From Rhodobium orientis (GTDB taxonomy: Bacteria > Pseudomonadota > Alphaproteobacteria > Rhizobiales > Rhodobiaceae): 63,479 nucleotides of DNA. A program made the position numbers and the translations under genes. This document shows, piece by piece, positions 25,284 to 33,473 of this stretch (position 1 is the first letter of the stretch; each line of letters starts with the position of its first letter). The notes under the pieces are model-generated. The model did not search any database and was not told the origin of the DNA. It worked only from the letters and a program-made list of their open reading frames with translations. Location: assembly GCF_003258835.1 (NCBI RefSeq), contig NZ_NPEV01000030.1, positions 1 through 63,479 of the forward strand. Direction: 5' to 3'.

Positions 25284-25688
25284 ATGAGACAGAAAATCAT
25301 CCAGGAAAAATATCCGATCTTCGTCCTCGAGCTGCAGAAGGACGAGACCGACATGACGTCGGCGGACGACATCGTCGCCCGGCTGAAGGCCAACATCGAG
25401 GCCGACCGGGTCGCCCGCTATATCGGGGTCTTCGACCACTACAACCACACCAAGGCGCTGCCGGACGGCTCCATCGCGCCGGAGATCGAGGACGCCAAGA
25501 ACATCCTGTTCTGCTTCGGCGTGGCGCTGCCGAGCGCGGAGATGCTGGCGCTCCGGCCGCGCTCCATTGGCGTTGCCGAACTCGCCGACCGGTTCATCGT
25601 CTCCTTCCTGGAGGCACCGATGCCGGTTGCCAACATCGCCATGGAAAACTGGGTCCGGGCGCTGCGCGCCGACCCGGTGACGGCATGA
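25284..25688 (+). CDS. DUF6858 family protein
   Basis: A 134-residue small soluble protein matching the uncharacterised DUF6858 family. Recognisable blocks are QEKYPIFVLELQKDET, YIGVFDHYNHTKALPDG, KNILFCFGVALP and RPRSIGVAELADRFIVSFLE. No catalytic motif is known. The start at 25284 gives the usual family length; upstream in-frame sequence is not conserved in appearance. Its stop overlaps ATG 25685 of the next frame, so the two genes are tightly linked. Its place as first gene of an octaheme cytochrome operon suggests a part in assembling or regulating that electron-transfer system; this is inference. Confidence 0.8.
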   Translation: MRQKIIQEKYPIFVLELQKDETDMTSADDIVARLKANIEADRVARYIGVFDHYNHTKALPDGSIAPEIEDAKNILFCFGVALPSAEMLALRPRSIGVAELADRFIVSFLEAPMPVANIAMENWVRALRADPVTA

Positions 25689-25699
25689 GGAGCGGGACG

Positions 25700-26053
25700 A
25701 TGCGCATTGCCGTCACCAGCCAGAACTTTCGCACCATCACGCCGCATGCCGGCAAGACGCGGCGCTTCATGATCTTCCTCGCCGACGGGGCCGAGCCCCC
25801 TGTCGTCGTCGACAAGCTCGACCTGCCGAAAGACCAGAGCATCCACGAGACCGCCTTCGACGCCCCGCACCCCATCGACGTCGTCGACGTCGTCGTCACC
25901 CAGAGCTGCGGCTCCGGGTTTCGGCGCAAGATGGACGCGCGCGGCATCCGGGTGGTCGAGACCAGCGAAACCGATCCTCACAAGGCAGCCGAAGCCGTGG
26001 CGGCCGGACGGGAGCTTGCCCCCGCCCCGCCCCACGACGACTGCAGCCACTGA
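25700..26053 (+). CDS. NifX/NifB-type dinitrogenase iron-molybdenum cofactor-binding family protein
   Basis: A 117-residue protein of the NifX/NafY/NifB C-terminal fold, which binds iron-sulfur or iron-molybdenum cofactor clusters in nitrogen-fixing systems and occurs widely without them. It shows MRIAVTSQNFRTITPHAGKT, the GVVVTQSCGSGFRRK-like core (here VVVTQSCGSGFRRKMDARG) and a GIRVVETSE strand. AGGAG seven bases before ATG 25700 supports that start; an ATG at 25685 overlaps the previous stop. The C-terminal HDDCSH has His/Cys residues that might bind metal. No nif genes are present. A role in maturing or reporting on the octaheme reductase is only inferred. Confidence 0.82.
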   Translation: MRIAVTSQNFRTITPHAGKTRRFMIFLADGAEPPVVVDKLDLPKDQSIHETAFDAPHPIDVVDVVVTQSCGSGFRRKMDARGIRVVETSETDPHKAAEAVAAGRELAPAPPHDDCSH

Positions 26054-26060
26054 CAATGGA

Positions 26061-27713
26061 ATGAGCCCGATGCGAAAGTCCGCAACCGCCCTTTGCCAGC
26101 TTGCCGCCCTCCTTTTCGCCTTAACGACGGGATCGATAGCGGCATTGGCTGCGGACGGTCAGGACCACGACGGCAAGTCGGGCGGCACCGCCGACCACGC
26201 CAAGTTCGAGGAACTGAACAAGACCTTCGCATCGGGCCCGGACGTCACCAGGGCCTGCCTCTCCTGCCACAACAAGGCGGGCGACCAGGTGATGCATTCG
26301 ATCCACTGGAAGTGGGAATTCCAGAACGAAAAGACCGGCCAGACGCTCGGCAAGAGCCACGTCATCAACGCCTTTTGCGGCAATGTGGCGGCCAACGAGC
26401 CGCGCTGCACGAGCTGCCACGTCGGCTATGGCTGGACGGACATGGCGGCCGGGCCGCCGAAGGACGAAACCAAGGTCGACTGCCTCGTCTGCCACGACCG
26501 CACCGGCACCTACACCAAGATCGCGACCGCCGCCGGCATGCCGCCGCTCGATCCCGTCTCGCCGAAGGCTCAGACCATCACCGGCGCGCCGGCAAAGGCC
26601 CTCGACCTCGGCAAGATCGCGCGCAGCGTCGGCCTGCCGGGGCGGGAGAACTGCGGCCAGTGCCATTTCTACGGCGGCGGCGGCGACAACGTGAAACACG
26701 GCGACCTGTCGTCGGTGCTGTTCGAACCGACCAAGGCCGTGGACGTCCACATGGACAAGGACGGGCTCAACTTCGCCTGTTCCAAATGCCATGTCAGCAC
26801 CGAGCACCAGTGGGCCGGCAGCCGCTATGACGTCAAGGCGATCGATACCGTCGGCACCGGCAAGCCGGGCGCAAGGCGCGACGTCGCCACCTGCGAATCC
26901 TGCCACGGCTCCAGCCCGCACCCGATCGGCACCGTTGCCGGCATCAAGCTCAACAACCACACCGGCCGGGTCGCCTGCCAGACCTGCCACATCCCGTCAT
27001 TCGCCCGTGGCGGCGTCGCCACCAAGACCAAGTGGGACTGGTCGACCGCCGGCAAGCTGAAGGAGGGAGCGCCCTACCACGAGGAAGACTTCACCCAGAG
27101 CGACGGGTCGCACCTGCACACCTATCTCTCGACCAAGGGCGGTTTCGAGTGGGGCGAGAACGTCACGCCCTACTACGCCTGGTTCGACGGACAGGTGCGC
27201 TACACGCTTTCCGACGCCACCATCGACCCGACGAAGACCGTGGAGATCAACCGCATCAAGGGCAGCCCGGACGATCCCAACTCGCGGATCTGGCCGTTCA
27301 AGCGGATGGAGGGGCGGCAGGCCTATGACGCCAAGCTGAACCACCTCGTCTACAACCACGTCTTCGGGCCGGACACCGACAGTGCCTTCTGGACCAATTT
27401 CGACTGGGACAAGGCGATCAAGGCGGCGATGGAGCATGTCGGGGTCGATTATTCCGGCGAATACGGCTTCGTCGACACGCTCATGTACTGGCCGATCACG
27501 CACATGGTGGCGCCCAAGGACGACGCGCTGGCCTGCGCCGAATGCCACGCCAGGGACGGACGCCTCGCCAGCCTTGCCGGCTTCTACATGCCGGGCCGCG
27601 ACCACTTCTCCTGGCTCGACATCATCGGCTACCTGGCGATCGCCGGGGCGCTCGGCGGCGTCATCCTGCACAGCCTCGCGCGCGTCATGATGCGCGGCAG
27701 AACCAAGCATTGA
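26061..27713 (+). CDS. Octaheme c-type cytochrome, tetrathionate reductase (OTR) family
   Basis: A 550-residue multiheme cytochrome with a signal peptide (residues about 1-30) and eight CxxCH heme sites, at residues 66-70, 116-120, 141-145, 198-202, 240-244, 278-282, 306-310 and 492-496. The long gap before the eighth heme is a feature of the octaheme tetrathionate reductase family, which reduces tetrathionate, nitrite and hydroxylamine in vitro. A C-terminal membrane helix at about residues 518-543 anchors it, facing the periplasm. ATG at 26070 is an alternative start. The next gene encodes a cytochrome b that probably passes electrons from quinol to it. The natural substrate is not known. 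Confidence 0.9.
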   Translation: MSPMRKSATALCQLAALLFALTTGSIAALAADGQDHDGKSGGTADHAKFEELNKTFASGPDVTRACLSCHNKAGDQVMHSIHWKWEFQNEKTGQTLGKSHVINAFCGNVAANEPRCTSCHVGYGWTDMAAGPPKDETKVDCLVCHDRTGTYTKIATAAGMPPLDPVSPKAQTITGAPAKALDLGKIARSVGLPGRENCGQCHFYGGGGDNVKHGDLSSVLFEPTKAVDVHMDKDGLNFACSKCHVSTEHQWAGSRYDVKAIDTVGTGKPGARRDVATCESCHGSSPHPIGTVAGIKLNNHTGRVACQTCHIPSFARGGVATKTKWDWSTAGKLKEGAPYHEEDFTQSDGSHLHTYLSTKGGFEWGENVTPYYAWFDGQVRYTLSDATIDPTKTVEINRIKGSPDDPNSRIWPFKRMEGRQAYDAKLNHLVYNHVFGPDTDSAFWTNFDWDKAIKAAMEHVGVDYSGEYGFVDTLMYWPITHMVAPKDDALACAECHARDGRLASLAGFYMPGRDHFSWLDIIGYLAIAGALGGVILHSLARVMMRGRTKH

Positions 27714-27735
27714 TCATCATCGGGGGAGACGCGTC

Positions 27736-28476
27736 ATGACCGACAAGAACCACTATCACGACATCAGGGCCCAGGAAAAACCGCCGGTCATCAAGAAGAA
27801 GACCAGGCAGGGCCTGTGCCCCGGCCAGAACCACTATGTGATGATCTACACCCGCTACGAGCGGTTCTGGCACTGGTCGCAGGCGGCGCTGATCTTTGCC
27901 CTGTTCTTCACCGGGCTCAACATCCACGGCACCTTCTCGCTGATCTCGTTCAAGCTCGCCGTGACGATCCACACCTTCGCGGCGATCGCGCTGATCGTGC
28001 TTTGGATCTTCACCACCTTCTGGAACTTCACCACCGGCCAGTGGCGGCAGTACCTGTTCAAGGAAGGCATCTTCAAGATCATCCGCTTCTACGCCTACGG
28101 CATCATCGTCGGCGAGCCGCACCCCTACAAGAAGGGCCTGCAGAGGAAGCAGAACGCCCTGCAGTCGCTCGCCTACATGACCTTCATGCTGATCGTCGGC
28201 CCCGCCCTGTGGTCGACCGGCATCATCTACCTGCTCTACGACCTCTGGCGCGACATGCCCTATGCGGGGGTCCTTCTGCCGATCATCGCCTTCCTGCACA
28301 CGGCGGCCGCCTTCATGATCGCCATCTTCGTCATCGTCCACGTCTACATGACGACGACGGGCAAATCGGTCTTCCACTACGTCAAGACGATGATCACCGG
28401 CTATGACTGCGTGGAACTGACGGAGGCGGAAGAGGCGTATATTCGGGAGACGCAGTCGGTTTCGATGATTGAGTGA
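27736..28476 (+). CDS. Cytochrome b/b6-type membrane subunit (PhsC/b561-like)
   Basis: A 246-residue inner-membrane diheme cytochrome b of the thiosulfate-reductase gamma/b561 superfamily. Four hydrophobic segments carry histidines in ERFWHWSQAALIFALFFTG, VTIHTFAAIALIVLW, FLHTAAAFMIAIF and VIVHVYMTTTGKS, suited to ligate two hemes b. An N-terminal hydrophilic extension of about 40 residues is unusual. It follows the octaheme gene by 22 bases in the same operon, so its likely job is quinol oxidation and electron transfer to the octaheme protein. Confidence 0.88.
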   Translation: MTDKNHYHDIRAQEKPPVIKKKTRQGLCPGQNHYVMIYTRYERFWHWSQAALIFALFFTGLNIHGTFSLISFKLAVTIHTFAAIALIVLWIFTTFWNFTTGQWRQYLFKEGIFKIIRFYAYGIIVGEPHPYKKGLQRKQNALQSLAYMTFMLIVGPALWSTGIIYLLYDLWRDMPYAGVLLPIIAFLHTAAAFMIAIFVIVHVYMTTTGKSVFHYVKTMITGYDCVELTEAEEAYIRETQSVSMIE

Positions 28477-28650
28477 GGGGGCTTATTGGTGTGATTGCCA
28501 TTCTCTTCCTCGACCCCACACATATCGCGTACCAAATGCTTGGCATCGTTAGCTGCCAGCGCCAAAGGGTAGAAGTTAACATGCCGGGAGTGGGCCGCCC
28601 TCAAATTGAGACGGGAGCCACTAAATCAAATTTATCAGTCAAATAGAACG

Positions 28651-30099
28651 CTATTGCTCCTCATGACGAAGCAGGCCGAGATGATGCGCTTCTATTCGAC
28701 CTGACCGGGGATTGTATTTGGCCTGATAGAACTTGAACGGCCGCGAAACGGAGCGGTCTGCGAGCTTCGTGTCTATTATGCGCATGATTCGCACTTTGTT
28801 TGAGAGGCTGGTGTTGATCCCAAAAATGATGCCGTCCAGCGTGTCATAATCATAAGTGAACGTTCGACCTTCATCTGTCCCACGGATATTCAAAATATCG
28901 GATAAAATAATTCGCGATTCTTGCTCGTGCTCCCAATCTCGTAGCTTGCGCAAAAGTGGTGGCGCAAATTTTTCCCAGTATCCGTCGCGCCATTCTTCTT
29001 GTCGTTCATCGGAGAGATGGTCAGCAAGAGGCGATGTAGTTCCCGCATCATCTTGGAACCAGTTTCGCATCGTCTGATTGAATGGCAGTCGCCCGATATT
29101 AGTGAAAAACTCAATTCGGTGCTCTTCGCTAGAATAGCGCACCGGCTGAAGCGTCGGGTTCGTTGTATGGCATGATATACCGTCTGAGCCGTAGCCAGTC
29201 GGGCCGTTTAATCGCAATTTGCGCCTGCTGCCCGTTTCGTGCGTGGCGAAAACCAAACAACATCCCTGATGATTTTCCGCGTAGTAGCTCCACATAGCAG
29301 CATTGTCATGTTGAGCCGAAAAGCAGGCCACGTACCATGGCGGATAGATAAGCTTAATAAGGTTATTCAGATACTCAGTTGGAAAATCAAAGAACAGGCT
29401 TTCCCGCTTTGGCTCGAGCACCTCAGCTAGTTGGGATACGGACAACAAGACCATTTGCTCACCGATCAAATTTCCAATTTCATGGAAAAATTCAATGCGA
29501 ACGTCAGAAGTCTGATCCTGTAATGTCGGCACAGCAGCTTTAAAGGCACGCAGACTATCGACCAAACCACGGGGAGGGTCGCTCATGGGCTCAGTTTGCT
29601 GCGCGAGACCGCGCTGACAAAAGATATTGTGCATAGCGCCCAGCCAGTCGAGGTGCACAGTCCTTAAGAGCCTTTGAAGTTCTGAGAAGCTAACGTTCCG
29701 ATCTGCGTTTGCGAGCAAATCGAGCAGCGCGGCATGCAGTTCGCCACCTTCAACAGCTTCGATACACGCCTCACATAGGGCTCTTGCTTCTGGTGTGGGT
29801 AGGTTGTCGAGGCTCTGGAATACGGCGATCGATTGAGGGTTCAGACGTTCGGTTTGGTTTCGCAGAAGAGCTTGGAACACCCGGTTTTGCAAGCAAATCA
29901 CATAGTGACGCAGCAGATTGCGCCATGTGATTCTATCGCCACGCCAGTAAATCAGACGCATTCCTTCCATGGGGTCGTTGAGATATTCCGGCGGAGCAAA
30001 ATAGACCGTCTGACGCTCCAATTCTTCACGCGGCCCCAAAAGAGCGTCCATGGAGCGATATCGAAATATGACGTTTTCGAAATGCGACTCGTTCGTCAT
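28651..30099 (-). CDS. DUF2971 family protein
   Basis: A 482-residue soluble protein of the uncharacterised DUF2971 family. Diagnostic blocks are FRYRSMDALLG, TVYFAPPEYLNDPMEGM and WYVACFSAQHDNAAMWSYYA, then HQGCCLVFATHE; the family is often found in accessory and defence regions. The gene is visibly lower in GC than its neighbours, with codon use unlike the surrounding respiratory genes, which suggests horizontal transfer. It is a single leftward gene inserted between the octaheme operon and cydA. Function unknown. Confidence 0.75.
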   Translation of the reverse strand: MTNESHFENVIFRYRSMDALLGPREELERQTVYFAPPEYLNDPMEGMRLIYWRGDRITWRNLLRHYVICLQNRVFQALLRNQTERLNPQSIAVFQSLDNLPTPEARALCEACIEAVEGGELHAALLDLLANADRNVSFSELQRLLRTVHLDWLGAMHNIFCQRGLAQQTEPMSDPPRGLVDSLRAFKAAVPTLQDQTSDVRIEFFHEIGNLIGEQMVLLSVSQLAEVLEPKRESLFFDFPTEYLNNLIKLIYPPWYVACFSAQHDNAAMWSYYAENHQGCCLVFATHETGSRRKLRLNGPTGYGSDGISCHTTNPTLQPVRYSSEEHRIEFFTNIGRLPFNQTMRNWFQDDAGTTSPLADHLSDERQEEWRDGYWEKFAPPLLRKLRDWEHEQESRIILSDILNIRGTDEGRTFTYDYDTLDGIIFGINTSLSNKVRIMRIIDTKLADRSVSRPFKFYQAKYNPRSGRIEAHHLGLLRHEEQ

Positions 30100-30475
30100 T
30101 AGTCGAGCGTACCATGCCGAGGTCCACCTTAAACGCCCAGACGGACCTCACCCCAAACCCACATATCATATGCGCGAAAAACGATTTTTTTCTTCAGAAT
30201 CGGCTGCGACAACAAATCCCGGTTTCTACTAAATAGATATATTTTCCAATGCCTTAATGGAAAGTCGCATTCGTAACAAAGAAGTTTTTTATTTGCCGTT
30301 TTTATCCCGCTGGCGATAATCCCTCCATTCCGACGGCCAAGCGCCTTGCGCATGACTGCCGCCCGGCGTTCCCGGGGTGATCCTGTCACCCGGCGGCGTT
30401 AGGCTTGTGCGCAACGCATCCCGTGGGCGCTTCGGCCGTCCCGTCAAAGGTACCCTTCAGGAAGGTGACCGCACA
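30100..30475. other. AT-rich intergenic region upstream of cydA
   Basis: About 375 bases, the first 220 AT-rich like the DUF2971 gene. It carries a plausible promoter for cydA (see 30293-30320). No FNR box TTGAT-N4-ATCAA is present. The boundary of the transferred segment is probably near 30300-30370, where GC rises. Confidence 0.5.
30293..30320 (+). promoter_or_regulatory. Probable cydA promoter with overlapping inverted repeat
   Basis: TTGCCG at 30293-30298 and GATAAT at 30315-30320 are separated by 16 bases, a reasonable housekeeping-sigma promoter. TTATC-N8-GATAA (30302-30319) overlaps it and could bind a regulator. A similar element, TGATC-N8-GATCA, lies before the cytochrome c' gene. 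Confidence 0.4.
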
Positions 30476-32071
30476 ATGATCGACGCAACCTTTGTCGAAC
30501 TCTCCCGGTGGCAGTTCGCCGCCGTTGCCATGTACCACTTCATCTTCGTGCCGCTGACCCTCGGGTTGATCTGGATCCTTGTCATCATGGAGTCGGTCTA
30601 TGTCATGACCGGCAAGCAGATCTACAAGGATATGACCAAGTTCTGGGGCAAGCTGTTCGCCATCAACTTCGCCCTCGGGGTCACCACCGGCCTCACCATG
30701 GAGTTCCAGTTCGGCACCAACTGGTCCTACTACTCGCACTATGTGGGCGACGTCTTCGGTGCGCCGCTCGCCATCGAGGGGCTGATGGCGTTCTTCCTTG
30801 AGTCCACCTTCATCGGCCTGATGATCCTCGGTTGGGACAAGCTGACCAAGGTGCAGCACCTGGCCGTCACGTTCCTGACCGCGCTCGGCTCGAACCTTTC
30901 CGCGCTCTGGATCCTGGTCGCAAACGGCTGGATGCAGAACCCGGTCGGCTCGGAGTTCTCCGCGGAGACCATGCGCATGGAGATGACCGACTTCTGGGCC
31001 GTGGTGTTCAACCCGGTCGCCCAGGTCAAGTTCATCCACACGGTCGCCGCCGGCTACACCTGCGCCTCCGTCTTCGTCATCGGCATTTCCTCCTGGTACC
31101 TGTTGAAGGGCCGCGACGTGGCGTTTGCCAAGCGGTCCTTTGCGGTTGCCGCCGGCTTCGGCCTTGCCGCCTCGCTGTCGGTGATCGTGCTCGGCGACGA
31201 GTCCGGCTACGAGCTCGGCGACGTGCAGAAGGTCAAGTTAGCTGCCATCGAGGCGGAGTGGGAGACCCAGCCGGCGCCGGCCGGCTTCACTCTCTTCGGC
31301 ATCCCGGACGATGCCGAGATGAAGACCCACATGGACATCAAGATCCCCTGGGTCATGGGCCTCATTGCCACCCGCTCGCTCGACACCCCCGTCATCGGCC
31401 TGAAAGACCTCATCGCCCACAACGAGACGCGCGTACGCTCCGGCATGATCGCCTATGAGAACCTCTCCAAGCTGCGCAACAATGAGCGGACGGACGAGAT
31501 CGTTGCCGCCTTCGAGGTCCACAAGGCCGATCTCGGCTACGGCCTCCTGCTCAAGCGCTATGTGGAGAACCCGGCCGACGCCACGGAAGCGCAGATCGCC
31601 CAGGCGGCGCGGGACAGCATTCCCTATGTCCCGTACCTGTTCTGGAGCTTCCGGATCATGGTCGTCATCGGCTTCTTCTTCCTCGCTCTCTTCGGCGCCG
31701 CCTTCTGGGTGCTCGCCCGCGGCCGGCTGGAACAGAACCGCTGGCTGCTCAGGGTCCTGTTCTACTCCATCCCGCTGCCCTGGATCGCCATGGAGCTCGG
31801 CTGGATCGTCGCGGAATACGGCCGCCAGCCCTGGGCCATCGGCGAGGTGTTGCCGACGTTCCTGGCCACCTCGGCGCTGACCACGGCGGACCTCATCTTC
31901 TCGATCTCCGGCTACCTGATCTTCTACAGCATCCTTTTGGCCATCGAGATGTTCCTGATGGTCAAGTTCGCCCGGCTCGGCCCCAGTGCGTTGCACACCG
32001 GCCGCTACCACCACGAGCGCAACGGCAACGGACGTTCGGGCAGCGCCCCGGCCGCCCAGCCCGCCGAATAA
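30476..32071 (+). CDS. cydA: Cytochrome bd ubiquinol oxidase subunit I
   Basis: A 531-residue integral membrane subunit of the high-affinity cytochrome bd oxidase, which oxidises quinol and reduces oxygen to water. The distal heme ligand His lies in [16 protein letters not shown], the GRQPW block ([14 protein letters not shown]) is intact, and the long hydrophilic Q-loop (about residues 255-390) places it in the long-Q-loop bd-I group. ATG at 30476 follows AGGAAGG. It heads an operon with cydB and cydX. The enzyme supports growth under low oxygen and resists cyanide and nitric oxide; regulation by the nearby FNR-like protein is plausible but no box is seen. Confidence 0.96.
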   Translation: MIDATFVELSRWQFAAVAMYHFIFVPLTLGLIWILVIMESVYVMTGKQIYKDMTKFWGKLFAINFALGVTTGLTMEFQFGTNWSYYSHYVGDVFGAPLAIEGLMAFFLESTFIGLMILGWDKLTKVQHLAVTFLTALGSNLSALWILVANGWMQNPVGSEFSAETMRMEMTDFWAVVFNPVAQVKFIHTVAAGYTCASVFVIGISSWYLLKGRDVAFAKRSFAVAAGFGLAASLSVIVLGDESGYELGDVQKVKLAAIEAEWETQPAPAGFTLFGIPDDAEMKTHMDIKIPWVMGLIATRSLDTPVIGLKDLIAHNETRVRSGMIAYENLSKLRNNERTDEIVAAFEVHKADLGYGLLLKRYVENPADATEAQIAQAARDSIPYVPYLFWSFRIMVVIGFFFLALFGAAFWVLARGRLEQNRWLLRVLFYSIPLPWIAMELGWIVAEYGRQPWAIGEVLPTFLATSALTTADLIFSISGYLIFYSILLAIEMFLMVKFARLGPSALHTGRYHHERNGNGRSGSAPAAQPAE

Positions 32072-32093
32072 CCAGCACGAGGAGACCTCCACG

Positions 32094-33248
32094 ATGTTAC
32101 TCGACTACGAAGTGCTGAAATTCCTCTGGTGGGGCCTGGTCGGAACGCTCCTGATCGGCTTTGCCATCACCGACGGCATGGATATGGGCGTCGGTACGCT
32201 CTTACCCTTCCTCGGCAAGAGCGACGGCGAGCGCCGCGTCATCATCAACTCCGTCGCCCCGCACTGGGACGGCAACCAGGTCTGGCTGATCACCGCGGGC
32301 GGCGCCATCTTCGCCGCCTGGCCGGCCGTCTATGCCGCCGCCTTTTCCGGCTTCTACCTCGCCATGCTGCTGGTTCTGATCGGCCTCTTCTTCCGGCCGG
32401 TCGGCTTCGACTATCGCAGCAAGCTGACGGACTCCACCTGGCGGACCGCCTGGGACTGGGGCCTGTTTGCCGGCGGCTTCATTCCGGCGCTGGTCTTCGG
32501 CGTCGCCTTCGGCAACCTGCTGCAGGGCGTGCCGTTCTATCTCGACCCGTTCCTGAAGCCGCATTATGAGGCGACCTTCATCTGGGCGCTGCTCGGGCTC
32601 CTCAACCCGTTCGCGCTGCTGGCCGGCCTCATCAGTGTCGCCATGCTGGCGATGCATGGCGGGGTGTGGCTCCAGCTTCGCACCGAGAACGTCATCGCGG
32701 TCCGGGCGCGGCGGGTCACCGGCATGCTCGCCGTCTTCGTCACCGCCGCCTTCGCCCTTGCCGGCGTCTGGCTCTATTTCGGCATCGACGGCTACCGCAT
32801 CCTCTCCCAGCCACCCTTCGATGCGGTCGCCAACCCGCTCGCCAAGGAGGCGGTCAGGGCGCCGCTCGCCTGGTTCGACAACTATGCGACCTATCCGGTC
32901 GCGCTGATCGCGCCGGCCGCCGGCCTTCTCGGACCGCTCGTCACCTGGATGCTTTGCGCGGCCAGGCGCCCGGGCTTTGCGTTCGTCACCAGCGCGCTCT
33001 CCATGACCGGCATCATCGCGACGGCGGGCATCTCCATGTTCCCGTTCATCATGCCGTCGAGCACGCAGCCCTCCTCCAGCCTCACCGTCTGGGACGCTCC
33101 CTCGAGCCATCTGACGCTGACCGTGATGTTCTGGTCGGTGGTGATCTTCCTGCCGATCGTCCTCCTCTATACCGTCTGGGCCTACACCCGCATGTGGGGC
33201 AAGCTGACGGTGGAGGACATCGAAGCCCGCACCCACGAAGCCTATTGA
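32094..33248 (+). CDS. cydB: Cytochrome bd ubiquinol oxidase subunit II
   Basis: A 384-residue membrane subunit with about eight to nine hydrophobic helices. Family blocks include LWWGLVGTLLIGFAITDG, APHWDGNQVWLITAGGAIFA and SMFPFIMPSSTQPSSSLTVW, all typical of CydB. GAGGAG lies about 14 bases before ATG 32094. It follows cydA by 22 bases and precedes cydX by 18. It pairs with CydA to form the oxidase core. Confidence 0.96.
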   Translation: MLLDYEVLKFLWWGLVGTLLIGFAITDGMDMGVGTLLPFLGKSDGERRVIINSVAPHWDGNQVWLITAGGAIFAAWPAVYAAAFSGFYLAMLLVLIGLFFRPVGFDYRSKLTDSTWRTAWDWGLFAGGFIPALVFGVAFGNLLQGVPFYLDPFLKPHYEATFIWALLGLLNPFALLAGLISVAMLAMHGGVWLQLRTENVIAVRARRVTGMLAVFVTAAFALAGVWLYFGIDGYRILSQPPFDAVANPLAKEAVRAPLAWFDNYATYPVALIAPAAGLLGPLVTWMLCAARRPGFAFVTSALSMTGIIATAGISMFPFIMPSSTQPSSSLTVWDAPSSHLTLTVMFWSVVIFLPIVLLYTVWAYTRMWGKLTVEDIEARTHEAY

Positions 33249-33266
33249 GGACAAAGGAGAACGATC

Positions 33267-33389
33267 ATGTGGTACTTCGCCTGGATCCTCGGCGTCACCG
33301 CGGCGCTCGCCATCGCGACCATCAATGTCATGTGGTACGAATTCCAGAACGGGTTCGAAGTCGACGAGGACGGGGAGCGGCAGGACTGA
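33267..33389 (+). CDS. cydX: Cytochrome bd oxidase small subunit CydX
   Basis: A 40-residue single-pass membrane protein starting MWYFAWILGVTAALAIATIN, the standard CydX/YbgT pattern: the Trp-Tyr-Phe-Ala-Trp-Ile-Leu-Gly start is diagnostic. CydX stabilises the heme site of the bd-I oxidase. The C-terminus is acidic (EVDEDGERQD). AAAGGAG lies upstream of ATG 33267. The operon order cydA-cydB-cydX is conserved, and a terminator follows at 33415. Confidence 0.93.
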   Translation: MWYFAWILGVTAALAIATINVMWYEFQNGFEVDEDGERQD

Positions 33390-33414
33390 TTTCCTCGACC
33401 GATGACAACACCAG

Positions 33415-33440
33415 GGCGCGCCGGCAACGGCGCGCCTTTT
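33415..33440 (+). terminator. Intrinsic terminator after cydX
   Basis: GGCGCGCC (33415-33422), loop GGCAAC, GGCGCGCC (33429-33436), then TTTT. The 8-bp perfect stem and T run form a good intrinsic terminator between cydABX and the cydDC exporter genes. Partial read-through would lower cydDC relative to the oxidase. Confidence 0.85.
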
Positions 33441-33473
33441 CATGAGGCGGGGGACAATAGCGAGGCGTTGCGG

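Noticed and set aside
27709-27722. TTGATCATCATC near the cytochrome b gene as an FNR box
   Set aside because: It overlaps the end of the octaheme gene, and the second half-site is not ATCAA.
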